A DNA stretch of 64,000 bases from the NCBI GenBank assembly GCA_965227265.1, contig OZ245738.1:744001-808000 (forward strand). The letters are read 5' to 3'. Every line of letters begins with the position of its first letter. Positions within the stretch are counted from its first letter, which is position 1. This document shows positions 52,091 through 61,100 of the stretch, piece by piece. A program made the translations under genes and the position numbers. The notes beneath the pieces are model-generated. The model searched no databases. It saw only the letters and a program-made list of their open reading frames with translations, and was not told the origin of the DNA. This stretch comes from UBA2336 sp965227265. Lineage in GTDB: Bacteria > Bacteroidota > Bacteroidia > Cytophagales > Cyclobacteriaceae.

Positions 52091-53611
52091 ATGAAACGAT
52101 CCGATCATATTCTTGCAGTCACGCGTGCGCTTTTAAGTTCTCCGGATGAAAATTTTCAAAAAAGGCTTGCTGTCATAAAAGTAATGTATGAATTGTCTGA
52201 AGTTAGGAAACCGGGAGCTGTTTCACTTGGAGTTGTTGCGGGTCTTGAACAAAATTTTGAGTTCTGGCTTGCGAACGTCCGTAGTGAGAATGTAGTAGAA
52301 GTAAAATTCTTTTATGCTGCGGTGGAGCAACATAACCTTGCACCACATGTAGCGGTAGCATTTGCGGGATCTCCGGATTTGCTCATGCAGGTTAAGACAA
52401 AGCGAAAGTTTTACACATTCAAACTCGAAACGTATTTCAGTCCCTCTTACCAGATCACCCCACAGCAGTTTATTGAAGTGTTAAATGCTCAGGCTGATCA
52501 GCAATTAGTATGGTCAAGGGCTTATTACCTGATATCAGAATCGAACAAGCTAAACAACCGCACGGCTTTTGATCAAGCTGAAATTATACAATACCTGAAG
52601 AGTGATGAAGGAAGAAATGTGTTTGAGTTTCTGGCTGGTGACTTGTTAAAAGAAATACAAATTGAATGTTCCATTCATGATAAAGTTTTTAGTATTCCGG
52701 ATGAATTTCAGTCTTTGTTTATAAAATATCCACCGCTTGGATATGAAGGCGAGGATCGGGAATATGTATATCTGTATCCTTTACGTGATGTAACCGCTGA
52801 AGAAATTTTAACGCTCGCGGAAGCTCAATCCTTTGAACCTCAGGTATGGGAAGAGCTAAACAAAACACTTGATGAATGGCAGGATGAAACAATGAAGTCT
52901 ATGCCTGTTGCTCAATGGAAAGGAAAAATCATGAGCATGGATAGTGATATGCTTCAGCGAATTGTTAGTCCGGTTTGCCGGAGTATTTGTAAATTATGTG
53001 AAGATCTGAAACTAAAACCTGTAATTCCGGCTAAGCTGATTGATGCATTTGGCCCAAACGAAGAAGATCAAAAACGAGCCGCGGCTCGATCGAAAGGGGA
53101 GAAGGATCGGTGGTCGTTGCAGCCGACTCAACAATCCTGGGAGTATTATGCTTTTCGTGAGATTGAATATGGAGTTGAGGTTCAAAGTCCAGATTCTAGT
53201 CAAGTTCAAGCGGCCTTTATTAAACCGTTGGCAGCGATAAAGTTATTTGCAGGCGAGATCCAATCTCCATTTGAAGAAGCTTTTGCACTTGTACTTTTCA
53301 TGGTCAATGACTCGAAGAGTCTGACTGCGAATGAAATTGAACAGCAAATTAAAGCTTCGGGCTTTTCGGAACGGGCAGTTGAAGTCTTACGGGATAAAAT
53401 TTGGATGGCGGAACAGTTTTCGGAGTTAGGCTTTACTATCGATCAGATTAAAGGCCTCATAGCAATTTCCGTTGCGGATGTTTTTGGCGGCATGGGTTCG
53501 TGGAACGATCAATATGTTGAAGGTGATCAGGAACGATACCAAACGGTATCGGCCCATATGTTTGAGGCCTTGAAAAATTATTTCGCATCTGTTTTATCGT
53601 ATGCGAAATAA
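52091..53611 (+). CDS. 506-residue protein of unknown family
   Basis: I do not recognise this protein. It is soluble by appearance, with no signal peptide or membrane helix, mostly helical in its second half, and has no Walker, Cys-cluster or hydrolase motif. Notable stretches are KFYTFKLETYFSPSYQITP in the first third, a Cys pair in SPVCRSICKLCEDLKLKP at about residue 298, a charged segment (NEEDQKRAAARSKGEKDRW), and a conserved-looking C-terminal ISVADVFGGMGSWNDQY. It stands alone, and its TAA stop lies inside a 20-base direct repeat shared with the 3' end of the LytTR gene. Confidence 0.7.
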   Translation: MKRSDHILAVTRALLSSPDENFQKRLAVIKVMYELSEVRKPGAVSLGVVAGLEQNFEFWLANVRSENVVEVKFFYAAVEQHNLAPHVAVAFAGSPDLLMQVKTKRKFYTFKLETYFSPSYQITPQQFIEVLNAQADQQLVWSRAYYLISESNKLNNRTAFDQAEIIQYLKSDEGRNVFEFLAGDLLKEIQIECSIHDKVFSIPDEFQSLFIKYPPLGYEGEDREYVYLYPLRDVTAEEILTLAEAQSFEPQVWEELNKTLDEWQDETMKSMPVAQWKGKIMSMDSDMLQRIVSPVCRSICKLCEDLKLKPVIPAKLIDAFGPNEEDQKRAAARSKGEKDRWSLQPTQQSWEYYAFREIEYGVEVQSPDSSQVQAAFIKPLAAIKLFAGEIQSPFEEAFALVLFMVNDSKSLTANEIEQQIKASGFSERAVEVLRDKIWMAEQFSELGFTIDQIKGLIAISVADVFGGMGSWNDQYVEGDQERYQTVSAHMFEALKNYFASVLSYAK

Positions 53612-53645
53612 TTATTGAAGCCATTTTTAAATGCCTGCGTTTTTC
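53609..53645. repeat. Direct repeat, left copy (decayed 3' end of the LytTR gene)
   Basis: The first 20 bases (53609-53628) are identical to 55161-55180. The next 17 match 55181-55199 with a few changes and two single-base gaps. Read on the minus strand, this copy corresponds to the last residues of the LytTR regulator (EK-QAFKK-WLQ-stop) with small deletions, so it is a degenerate duplicate of that gene's 3' end. Confidence 0.75.
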
Positions 53646-53655
53646 GGCTTATAAT

Positions 53656-54525
53656 TCAGCTTTGTGTATTTGACATAAAACGACTAATCGTTTCTATGAC
53701 TTTTTCAGATTCCTCTTGTTGTGGAAAATGTCCACACATTTCCAGTTTAATGGTTTGAGAATTTTGGAAACCACTTTCAAATTTGACAAGGTTATGCGGT
53801 GCAATTACGGGATCTTTCATGCCCCAAATAAAAAGAACGGGCTTTTTACTAATTGTGTTTTTCTTGCTCCAAAGTTTTTCAAACCATTGCTGATCATTTA
53901 ATAATGATTTAGCAAAAGCTACTGTCCCGTTTCTCTGCCTGTGACCTGAGAATGGTTTTGTGTAATGTTTCAATATGCTTTTTGATGGTTTGTTTTTACC
54001 AAATGTTTTTGGCAGCAAAAATTTTGGTGAAAAGTTGAAAAACTTATATAAGAACGGAAGTAACGGACTACTTAGAATCTTTCTAATTTTTTTAAATTCT
54101 TCTGACCCTGAACTATCCCATAACCAACTATTCAATACTATAATTCTTTTGATTCTATCTGGGAAATTGATGGCAAAATTTAGCCCTATCGGCCCACCAA
54201 AATCATGGACAACTAACGTGATATTCGATAGCTCCAAATTCATAACAAATTTTTCAAGTGTCGAGCTATGATTTTGGGTTGAATAATCATAAACCTCAGG
54301 CTTATCAGAAAGTCCAAAACCAATATGGTCAAGGGCTATACAACGATAATTTTTTCTAAGTTCTTTAATAATTTTTCTGCTATCAAAACTCCATGACGGG
54401 GTTCCGTGAACGAATAAAATAGTTTCTCCCTGTCCTTCATCTATGAAGTGAAGTTTGTATCCGTTGATATCAAAGTGATTTGAAGTAAACGGGTATTCCG
54501 ATTTATCAAGCCAATAGTTTTTCAT
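53656..54525 (-). CDS. Alpha/beta hydrolase, haloalkane-dehalogenase-like
   Basis: This 289-residue protein has the alpha/beta-hydrolase fold: oxyanion motif FVHGTPSWSFDSRK, the nucleophile elbow VVHDFGGPIGL with Asp rather than Ser, an acid in WGMKDPVIAPHNL and a His in EMCGHFPQQEE. An Asp nucleophile followed by aromatic-Gly-Gly is typical of haloalkane dehalogenases and epoxide hydrolases, but the substrate is unknown. It lies 56 bases downstream of the Crp-type regulator gene on the same strand. Its Lys, Asn, Phe and Ile content and AT-rich codons differ from neighbours, which fits transfer. Confidence 0.82.
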   Translation of the reverse strand: MKNYWLDKSEYPFTSNHFDINGYKLHFIDEGQGETILFVHGTPSWSFDSRKIIKELRKNYRCIALDHIGFGLSDKPEVYDYSTQNHSSTLEKFVMNLELSNITLVVHDFGGPIGLNFAINFPDRIKRIIVLNSWLWDSSGSEEFKKIRKILSSPLLPFLYKFFNFSPKFLLPKTFGKNKPSKSILKHYTKPFSGHRQRNGTVAFAKSLLNDQQWFEKLWSKKNTISKKPVLFIWGMKDPVIAPHNLVKFESGFQNSQTIKLEMCGHFPQQEESEKVIETISRFMSNTQS

Positions 54526-54581
54526 ATTTTTTTATGCAATTTGGTAAGCTCAGGACTACCAAATCTTGGTATGCACCAAGA

Positions 54582-55148
54582 TTAAAATCTCACACCATTG
54601 AAAAGCTTGCTAAAATTTGTGGGATCCATACCTAAATAGGATGCAATGTATTTATTCGGTACAAGTTGAAGTAAATGAGGAGTTCTTTGACAAAATGTTT
54701 TGTAGCGTTCTTCAATGGTCATTGAATGCAACTCAATGTGTCTGTTTATCAAACCTGATAACACGGCTTCTGTCATTTTTCTAAATAATCTTTCTAGCTG
54801 TTGAGATTGGTCAAATAATTTTTGCAGGTCTTCAAATAAAATGTAATCCAATTTACTGTCTGTCAAACAAGTCAAGAAGTATCTTGAAGGTGATTGAAAT
54901 GAAAATGATTCAGGGATGGCGCACAAATTTGGGAAGTAGGTAAATGCAATGACGTGCGTTTTGTTGTTTGAATCAAAGTAGGACATTTGAACTCCGCTGT
55001 TTACAAAATAAAGCTCGCGCTGCACTTGTCCCGGAACGGTTATAAAGTCGCCCTTTTTAAAAGTCTTCGATTTAAGTTTTGCTATCAGTAAATTAAAATC
55101 TGATGCGTTTATATTGTGAAAAAGTTTGAAGTATTCCAGCCGATCCAT
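54582..55148 (-). CDS. Crp/Fnr family transcriptional regulator
   Basis: This 188-residue protein has an N-terminal cyclic-nucleotide-binding-type beta barrel (KKGDFITVPGQVQRELYFVNSGVQMSYFD), a long dimerisation helix, and a short C-terminal helix-turn-helix (PNKYIASYLGMDPTNFSKLF). The ligand is not predictable: the usual cAMP-binding Arg/Ser pair is not evident. It precedes the hydrolase gene and may control it. Both genes are AT-rich and lie inside the direct-repeat bracket next to the LytTR gene. Confidence 0.85.
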   Translation of the reverse strand: MDRLEYFKLFHNINASDFNLLIAKLKSKTFKKGDFITVPGQVQRELYFVNSGVQMSYFDSNNKTHVIAFTYFPNLCAIPESFSFQSPSRYFLTCLTDSKLDYILFEDLQKLFDQSQQLERLFRKMTEAVLSGLINRHIELHSMTIEERYKTFCQRTPHLLQLVPNKYIASYLGMDPTNFSKLFNGVRF

Positions 55149-55160
55149 TTTGCCAGTTAT

Positions 55161-55199
55161 TAATTATTGAAGCCATTTTTTAAAAGCCTGTGCTTTTTC
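55161..55199. repeat. Direct repeat, right copy (functional 3' end of the LytTR gene)
   Basis: This copy contains the last codons and the TAA stop (55164-55166) of the LytTR gene. Its first 20 bases recur exactly at 53609-53628, 1552 bases to the left, followed by an imperfect extension. See the left copy. Confidence 0.75.
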
Positions 55200-55937
55200 A
55201 CGACTAATGTCTACCGTAATATTTAACGGGGATTTTAGTTTGAGAAGGATTTTACTATACATATCCGTTTTAAAACTCTCGACAGCTCCCAGGTTGATAA
55301 TGTATTGACGGTTAGCTCTGAAAAAATTCTTTGGATCCAGAAGCTCATCAATTTCTTCCATAGTTTGAAAATCGGTTACAAATTGCTGCTTGTCATGCGT
55401 AACGAGGTAGATCAGTGTGTCTTTTATAAAGTAAGCCACCTTTGTGTGATCAATAACCAAAAGTGATTTGCCGGTATGTACAAGAAAACGCTCTTTGTAT
55501 ATCGGAGTGTTGGCTGGCAAGGTAATTTGATTCATTAAAGCTTTCAAATTAGCTGCCAAATCATTGTTAGAATGAGCTGATTTCTTAAACTTATCCAGCG
55601 CGTTTTTCAGATCAGTTTTATTAATAGGCTTTAAGAGATAATCGATGCTATTAACTTTGAAGGCCCGTAATGCATACTCGCTGTAAGCTGTGGTAAAAAT
55701 TACCGGGCAATTTAGCGTGACGGACTTAAATAAATCAAAACTTACGCCATCGCTTAGTTGAATGTCCATGAAGATCAGGTCAGGCTCAGGATTGGATTTG
55801 AAATAAGTAATGGCAGCTTGTAGAGAATTCAGGATTTCAACGATTTCTATTGTTTCATCAACCTGTTGCACAAGTTTTTGTAAATCCTTTGCAACAAGCG
55901 ATTCATCCTCAATTATAATGGTCTTATACATTTTCAC
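55164..55937 (-). CDS. LytTR-type response regulator
   Basis: This 257-residue regulator has an N-terminal receiver domain (IIIEDESLVAKDLQKLV, phospho-acceptor Asp in PDLIFMDIQLSDG at about residue 57, Thr in FTTAYSEYALRAF, Lys in LLKPINKTDL) and a C-terminal LytTR DNA-binding domain (about 155-257; ANRQYIINLGAVESFK). Its first codon overlaps the kinase stop by four bases, so it works with that kinase. Targets of such systems in Bacteroidota are usually nearby or envelope genes; none is obvious here. Its 3' end is duplicated at 53.6 kb. Confidence 0.93.
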   Translation of the reverse strand: MKMYKTIIIEDESLVAKDLQKLVQQVDETIEIVEILNSLQAAITYFKSNPEPDLIFMDIQLSDGVSFDLFKSVTLNCPVIFTTAYSEYALRAFKVNSIDYLLKPINKTDLKNALDKFKKSAHSNNDLAANLKALMNQITLPANTPIYKERFLVHTGKSLLVIDHTKVAYFIKDTLIYLVTHDKQQFVTDFQTMEEIDELLDPKNFFRANRQYIINLGAVESFKTDMYSKILLKLKSPLNITVDISREKAQAFKKWLQ

Positions 55938-56950
55938 ACCAATGGAATTTTAACTGTAAATAAGTTGTTAGCTTCTATGATTTCGACAGGCTTATCCGTA
56001 AGATATTTATAGAGTGATTTTAAATTTTCCAGTCCTTGCTTGTTACTTGTTTCAATCTGATCCTTCTTATTGACTTCATTTTCAATGATGAAATAGTCTG
56101 TCGTGGTGGTGATTGATATTTTTAACGGCCGGTCGCTCGAAATGATGTTGTGCTTGATAACATTTTCAATCAGCATTTGGGAAGTTACCGGAACAATTCC
56201 CTTATCGGTTGTGTCGTCATCGATGCGAATGGTAAACTGGAGATCGTTTGGGAAACGCGTTTTCAGCAATGAAATATAATGCATGATGAAATCAAGCTCA
56301 GTTCTTATCGAAACAGTTTCTTTGCCTTTACTCTGTAAGGTATAACGATATACCTGAGCTAACTGCTGCAAAAAGTCAGATGCAAGCTGCTGATTCTCGA
56401 AGATCAAACTATTAAGAGAAGCAAGGGCATTAAACAAAAAATGAGGGTTTAGTTGATTTCGTAGGGTATCGTATTGAACTGTAGCCTGCTGGCGTTCCAT
56501 AGCAGCCAGGTTTATTACATCGCGCCTCCAGTTAAAAAAATAGATGGTTCCAAAATACATAAAGTTCAAGGCAATGGCTACGAGGAAGTAGACAACAAAC
56601 CCAATTGCACGGATAAGCTGTGGGTTGGTATGCGTAAGCGCTTCGATCTGGCGATCTGTAACAAAAAAACCGGGACCTACTATTATACTGTATAAGATTG
56701 CAGTTTGAATGAATGTCCGCGCAAACGGATACGTAGTAAGGGGCATTCTCTTTTCAAGTAACCTGCCGCTTAGCAATACAACTTCCCAAAACAGGCAAAA
56801 GAAAATCCAGGAAGCAATATAAACCCCTACGTGAAACCACATGTCTTTTTCCGGTAACATCCCGTACCGCGCAAGTGAAACCGGTATGTCTACCACTGCG
56901 AAGAGCAGGTACATTTTTTTGCGGGCGATAGGGAAGGACGCAGCAGACAT
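55934..56950 (-). CDS. LytS-type sensor histidine kinase
   Basis: This 338-residue membrane kinase has four hydrophobic segments in its first 140 residues, then the His_kinase motif LRNQLNPHFLFNALASLNSLIF, with the phospho-acceptor His at about residue 170, and a HATPase-like C-terminal domain (QMLIENVIKHNI, NKQGLENLKSLY). There is no large periplasmic domain, so it may sense within the membrane. It forms a coupled pair with the LytTR regulator downstream. Confidence 0.92.
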   Translation of the reverse strand: MSAASFPIARKKMYLLFAVVDIPVSLARYGMLPEKDMWFHVGVYIASWIFFCLFWEVVLLSGRLLEKRMPLTTYPFARTFIQTAILYSIIVGPGFFVTDRQIEALTHTNPQLIRAIGFVVYFLVAIALNFMYFGTIYFFNWRRDVINLAAMERQQATVQYDTLRNQLNPHFLFNALASLNSLIFENQQLASDFLQQLAQVYRYTLQSKGKETVSIRTELDFIMHYISLLKTRFPNDLQFTIRIDDDTTDKGIVPVTSQMLIENVIKHNIISSDRPLKISITTTTDYFIIENEVNKKDQIETSNKQGLENLKSLYKYLTDKPVEIIEANNLFTVKIPLV

Positions 56951-57286
56951 AAAAAGGAGATTGCGGTTAACGTATATGCTTGTTAAAGTACGAAAGATTC
57001 ACATTAATAGTTTTCTGAATACGATTGCAATTGACCTACAAAATAAATATTTATCAAGTTTATCTAATGGAAGTGCTGAATAGTAAAATTGAAGTGCACT
57101 AAAAATGGAGTGAAGTTAAACACATGAATTTCATTCAGTTGAGCCTAATTTAAAATTAGCACTTCGAACCATAGTATACTGCACCTCAGTTGAAATCTCT
57201 GTCACTTGAGTTTTATACGAGTATTTTTTTGAAACGCTCAGGTCATCACTCCGTTCATGACCACAAACAATTTAAAAAATCAGAAT
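56951..57286. other. Intergenic region between divergent genes
   Basis: This 336-base AT-rich stretch separates the LytS-type kinase (minus) from the outer-membrane-type protein (plus). It must contain both promoters, but I could not place a TTTG/TAnnTTTG pair with correct spacing. I see no small gene, hairpin or repeat in it. Confidence 0.4.
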
Positions 57287-57910
57287 ATGAAAAATCTAAT
57301 TTTACTCGTTGTGCTTTTTGCAAGCACACAACTCATGGCTCAGGATGCTAAAGAAAATGAAGCATTATTTGGAAAGGCTAAGATCGTTAGCACTGGATAT
57401 GGAGCATTGTCTACCCAATACACAAGAATCAATGGAAAGGCAGCAATTTTTACAGGAGCCTATGGTGGCTGGATGATCAACCATAAACTTATGATTGGAT
57501 TGGGCGGATACGGATTGGCTACCAATCATCAGGGATTTGATGAACAAGGTGAGTCGGATAAGGATAATGAATTAAAAATGGGCTATGGTGGTATCGTTGT
57601 GGAGTACACATTTTTAAGTGAAAAGAAAATTCATGCAACGACAAGTCTTTTAGTTGGAGCGGGAGCTGTTGTTAATGGCTATCGCCTGGACAAGGCTGAT
57701 TCCTATGGTGATCATTTTCACAGTGTAGATGAATCCGGGTTCTCTGTGTTTCAACCGACTGTTAGTGTTGAGGCAAACATGACTAACTGGTTTAGAATTT
57801 CGTTGGGGGCTGGTTACAGATTTGTCAACAGCAGCGATATAGAAGGGTTGTCAGATAGAAACTTAAGTGCGCCAACCATGAATTTATCCCTCAAGTTTGG
57901 TAAGTTTTAA
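57287..57910 (+). CDS. Secreted outer-membrane-type beta-barrel protein
   Basis: This protein of 207 residues begins with a signal peptide (MKNLILLVVLFASTQLMAQ, cleavage after Ala-Gln likely) and continues with alternating aromatic and glycine strands (GYGALSTQYTRING, GAYGGWMINHKLMIGLGGYG, LKMGYGGIVVEYTFLS, FRISLGAGYRFV), ending MNLSLKFGKF. This is the pattern of a small eight-to-ten-stranded outer-membrane barrel with a terminal Phe. No specific family can be named. I chose the ATG at 57287 because it begins the signal peptide; an upstream ATG at 57257 would add ten residues. A bidirectional terminator follows. Confidence 0.75.
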   Translation: MKNLILLVVLFASTQLMAQDAKENEALFGKAKIVSTGYGALSTQYTRINGKAAIFTGAYGGWMINHKLMIGLGGYGLATNHQGFDEQGESDKDNELKMGYGGIVVEYTFLSEKKIHATTSLLVGAGAVVNGYRLDKADSYGDHFHSVDESGFSVFQPTVSVEANMTNWFRISLGAGYRFVNSSDIEGLSDRNLSAPTMNLSLKFGKF

Positions 57911-57931
57911 TACCTAATAATATAATGGGTG

Positions 57932-57962
57932 AAAAAAGGCCGGTACAATGTACTGGCCTTTT
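57932..57962. terminator. Bidirectional terminator between the barrel protein and the purL unit
   Basis: AAAGGCCGGTAC and GTACTGGCCTTT form a twelve-base-pair stem (one wobble) around a three-base AAT loop, with A and T runs on either side. It serves the barrel-protein gene on the plus strand and, on the minus strand, starts directly after the stop codon of the 53-residue gene that follows purL. Confidence 0.85.
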
Positions 57963-58123
57963 TACGTATGACCATTTTTTAAAGATTGGACTTTTCTGAA
58001 CTTTTTAATCTTTTGGTACAAAAAATCAATCACATAGATTGCAACTACCATGCATAGCAGGAAACCGATTACAAACAGAAAATCGAAACTATCAATATTA
58101 TTTAGCAGATGCCGGGTGATCAT
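57962..58123 (-). CDS. 53-residue single-helix membrane protein coupled to purL
   Basis: This short open frame encodes MITRHLLNNIDSFDFLFVIG followed by FLLCMVVAIYVIDFLYQKIK and a basic end (KFRKVQSLKNGHT). One membrane helix spans about residues 14-35, and the positive charges after it place the C-terminus in the cytoplasm. Its ATG overlaps the purL TGA in an ATGA, and its TAA sits at the base of the terminator stem, so the frame fills the gap between purL and the terminator exactly. I do not recognise a family. Confidence 0.65.
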   Translation of the reverse strand: MITRHLLNNIDSFDFLFVIGFLLCMVVAIYVIDFLYQKIKKFRKVQSLKNGHT

Positions 58124-61100
58124 GAATTTTGATTTTTAATCCAATCCCGCGCATTTGCAAACGCTTCAAACCATGGACCTACTTCATCGTTTTTACGATC
58201 GGTTGGATAATGCGGCCAGTTCCACGGAAACAAAGATCGCTCAATATGCGGCATAATGGCCAGGTGTCTTCCATCGCGTGAGCTAAGCGCGGCCACCGCA
58301 AAGTTTGAATCATTTGGATTGCCAGGATACTGTGGATAAGTATAGTTAGCCGCTACTACATATTTTGATTGATCAGCAGGCAACACAAACTGACCTTCAC
58401 CGTGTGCCAGCCACACTCCAATCTGCGCGCCTTCATAACTTTTAAGCATCACCGAATTGTTTTTCGGGATCGTGATATTAATGAATGTACATTCAAATTT
58501 CCCCGAACCATTGTGATGCATTTTTTCTTGCCAGTCGGGGTAGAGCAGGCCCATCTCCATCATTAACTGACAGCCGTTACAAACGCCTAAGCTTAACGTG
58601 TCGTTACGTTTGTAAAAATTATCAAGCGCAGCTTTTGCTTTTGGATTGTACAGGAAAGCGCCAGCCCATCCCTTAGCAGAACCGAGTACATCAGAGTTAG
58701 AGAATCCACCAACAAATACAATCAGGTTTACTTCGCTTAGATCTTCGCGACCAGTCATCAAGTCAGTCATGTGAACGTCTTTCACATCAAAGCCAGCCAC
58801 GTAAAGCGCATATGCCATTTCACGATCACTGTTTACACCTTTCTCACGGATGATCGCGGCTTTAATTCCGGTTGGGGTTCTGCGTTTTGGATCGAGATTG
58901 TGTGTTGAAAGCTTTCCATCAAATTTAGGTTGGAATTTATACTCCAGTGGCTGCTTGAAAAGATTTTGCTTGCGTGTCTCTGCGTGTCCTTTCGGGCGTT
59001 GGATTTTATCTAATAGATAGGAGGTTTGGAACCAGGTTTCTCGGAGTTTGTCGACATCCAGGGCTTCAAGCTTCATGCTGCTGGCTTCAAGCTTGATTTT
59101 TCTTTCTTTTATAACTTTTCCTAACGAAATTGATTTAACTCCGTTTTTCTGTAACACAGCTTGAATAGCATTCTCGTCTTTTACCTGGATGACAATTCCT
59201 GGATTTTCATTGAAGAGAACTTTGATAATATCATCCCCAAGTTCTTTGGTAGTGATATTCATACCAACTTCCGGTACCGGGAAGCACATTTCAAGCAACG
59301 TTGTGATCAGGCCACCCGCAGAAATATCATGTCCTGCGAGAATGAGTTCGGATTGAATTAATTCTTGGACTGCACCAAAGGCTTTAATGAAATAGCTTTC
59401 ATCGTTAACAGTCGGAGCCTCTTTTCCAAGTTGATTAACAATTTGTGCGAAGCTACTTCCGCCAAGCTTAAAATTATCTTTGGAGAAATCAATGTAGAGT
59501 AACGATGATCCAACAATCGGTTCCAAGTCTGGGGAAACTGTTTTACGAATATCACCTGATTCCGCAACAGCCGAAATGATCACCGTGCCTGGAGAATTGA
59601 CAGTTTCACCATTCGGATACTTTTGTGTCATCGACAAGGAATCTTTTCCGGTCGGGATGTTGATTCCGAGCTTACACGCAAAGTCACTCACGGCTTCAAC
59701 GGCTGCATATAGCCGTGCATTTTCACCGGCTGTTTTTGTAGGCCACATCCAATTCGCGCTTAACGAAATTCCTTTTAATCCGTGTGTAAGTGGTGTCCAG
59801 ATAATATTCAGCAATGATTCAGCAATTGCTATTTTACTTCCGGCAACGGGGTCAACCAATGCTGCGCCTGGTGCATGACCAATTCCGGTTGCAATACCTT
59901 TATGACTGATAAAATCCAACGCCATAACGGATACATTGTTTAGTGGAAGCTGAATCGGTCCGCACGTTTGCTGAGTCGCCACTCTTCCAGTCACACACCG
60001 ATCTACTTTATTCGTTAACCAATCTTTGCATGCAACTGCTTCAAGTTGTAACACTTGTTCCAAATATTCCTGGAACTTATTTACATCATAGCTAACATCT
60101 GCAAACGTATTGGGTAATGTCTTATCCTGAAGAATTGTTTTAGGTGAAGAACCAAACAGGTGACTAATCTTTAAATCAACTGGCTTTGTCTTCTTTGTGT
60201 TATCAATGAATTTAAACGCACCATCACCCGTTGCTGTACCGACAACATACATTGGAGCGCGTTCACGTTCAGAAATTCGTTTCAGCAAATCAACATCTTT
60301 AGCATTGATTGCGATGCCCATGCGCTCCTGCGATTCATTGCTGATGATCTCTTTATCAGAAAGGGTAGGGTCGCCAATCGGAAGTTTATCGATTTCGATT
60401 GTTCCACCGGTTTCTTCCAGCAATTCCGAGAAGCAATTCAAATGCCCACCGGCTCCGTGATCGTGAATTGACACAATTGGATTCTCAGCAGATTCAACCA
60501 TCGCACGGATTGCATTGCTTACCCGCTTTTGCATTTCCGGATTGGAACGCTGAACAGCATTTAGCTCAATCGCATTTTCAAATTCCCCGGTTGTTACGGA
60601 CGATACTGCGGCACCGCCCATCCCGATGCGATAATTATCACCGCCCATCAACACAATCTTATCACCGGCTTTCAGGTGTTCTTTCTTACTGTCTTTTTCT
60701 TTGCCATAGCCAACACCACCGGCCAGCATGATCACTTTATCGAAGCCTAATTTTTTATCGCCTTCAAAATGTTCGAATGTTAGTACGCTTCCGCCAATAA
60801 GTGGTTGCCCGAACTTGTTTCCAAAATCACTTGCTCCATCCGAAGCTTTGATCAGGATCTCAGCGGGTGTTTGATAAAGCCATTTGCGTTCGGCAAACTT
60901 CTTTTCCCACGGTCTTCCGTTTTCGAGCCTGGGGTAAGAAGTAATGTATACCGCAGTACCCGAAAGCGGAATCGAACCTTTACCTCCGGCTAACCGGTCG
61001 CGGATTTCACCACCACCACCAGTCGCAGCTCCATTAAACGGTTCAACTGTTGTTGGAAAATTATGCGTTTCTGCTTTTACAGAAATAACCGAATCAAAAT

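Larger units (their letters stand above)
53646..55160. mobile_element. Candidate AT-rich insertion carrying a hydrolase and a Crp-type regulator
   Basis: This 1.5-kb segment lies between the two direct repeats and holds exactly two genes on the minus strand. By hand count three 60-base lines within it (53941, 54001, 54121) have 16 to 20 G or C each, against 26 in a line of the neighbouring kinase gene (56101). No transposase or integrase and no terminal inverted repeat is visible. It looks like a foreign piece inserted at the 3' end of the LytTR gene; a decayed tandem duplication is the alternative. Confidence 0.5.
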
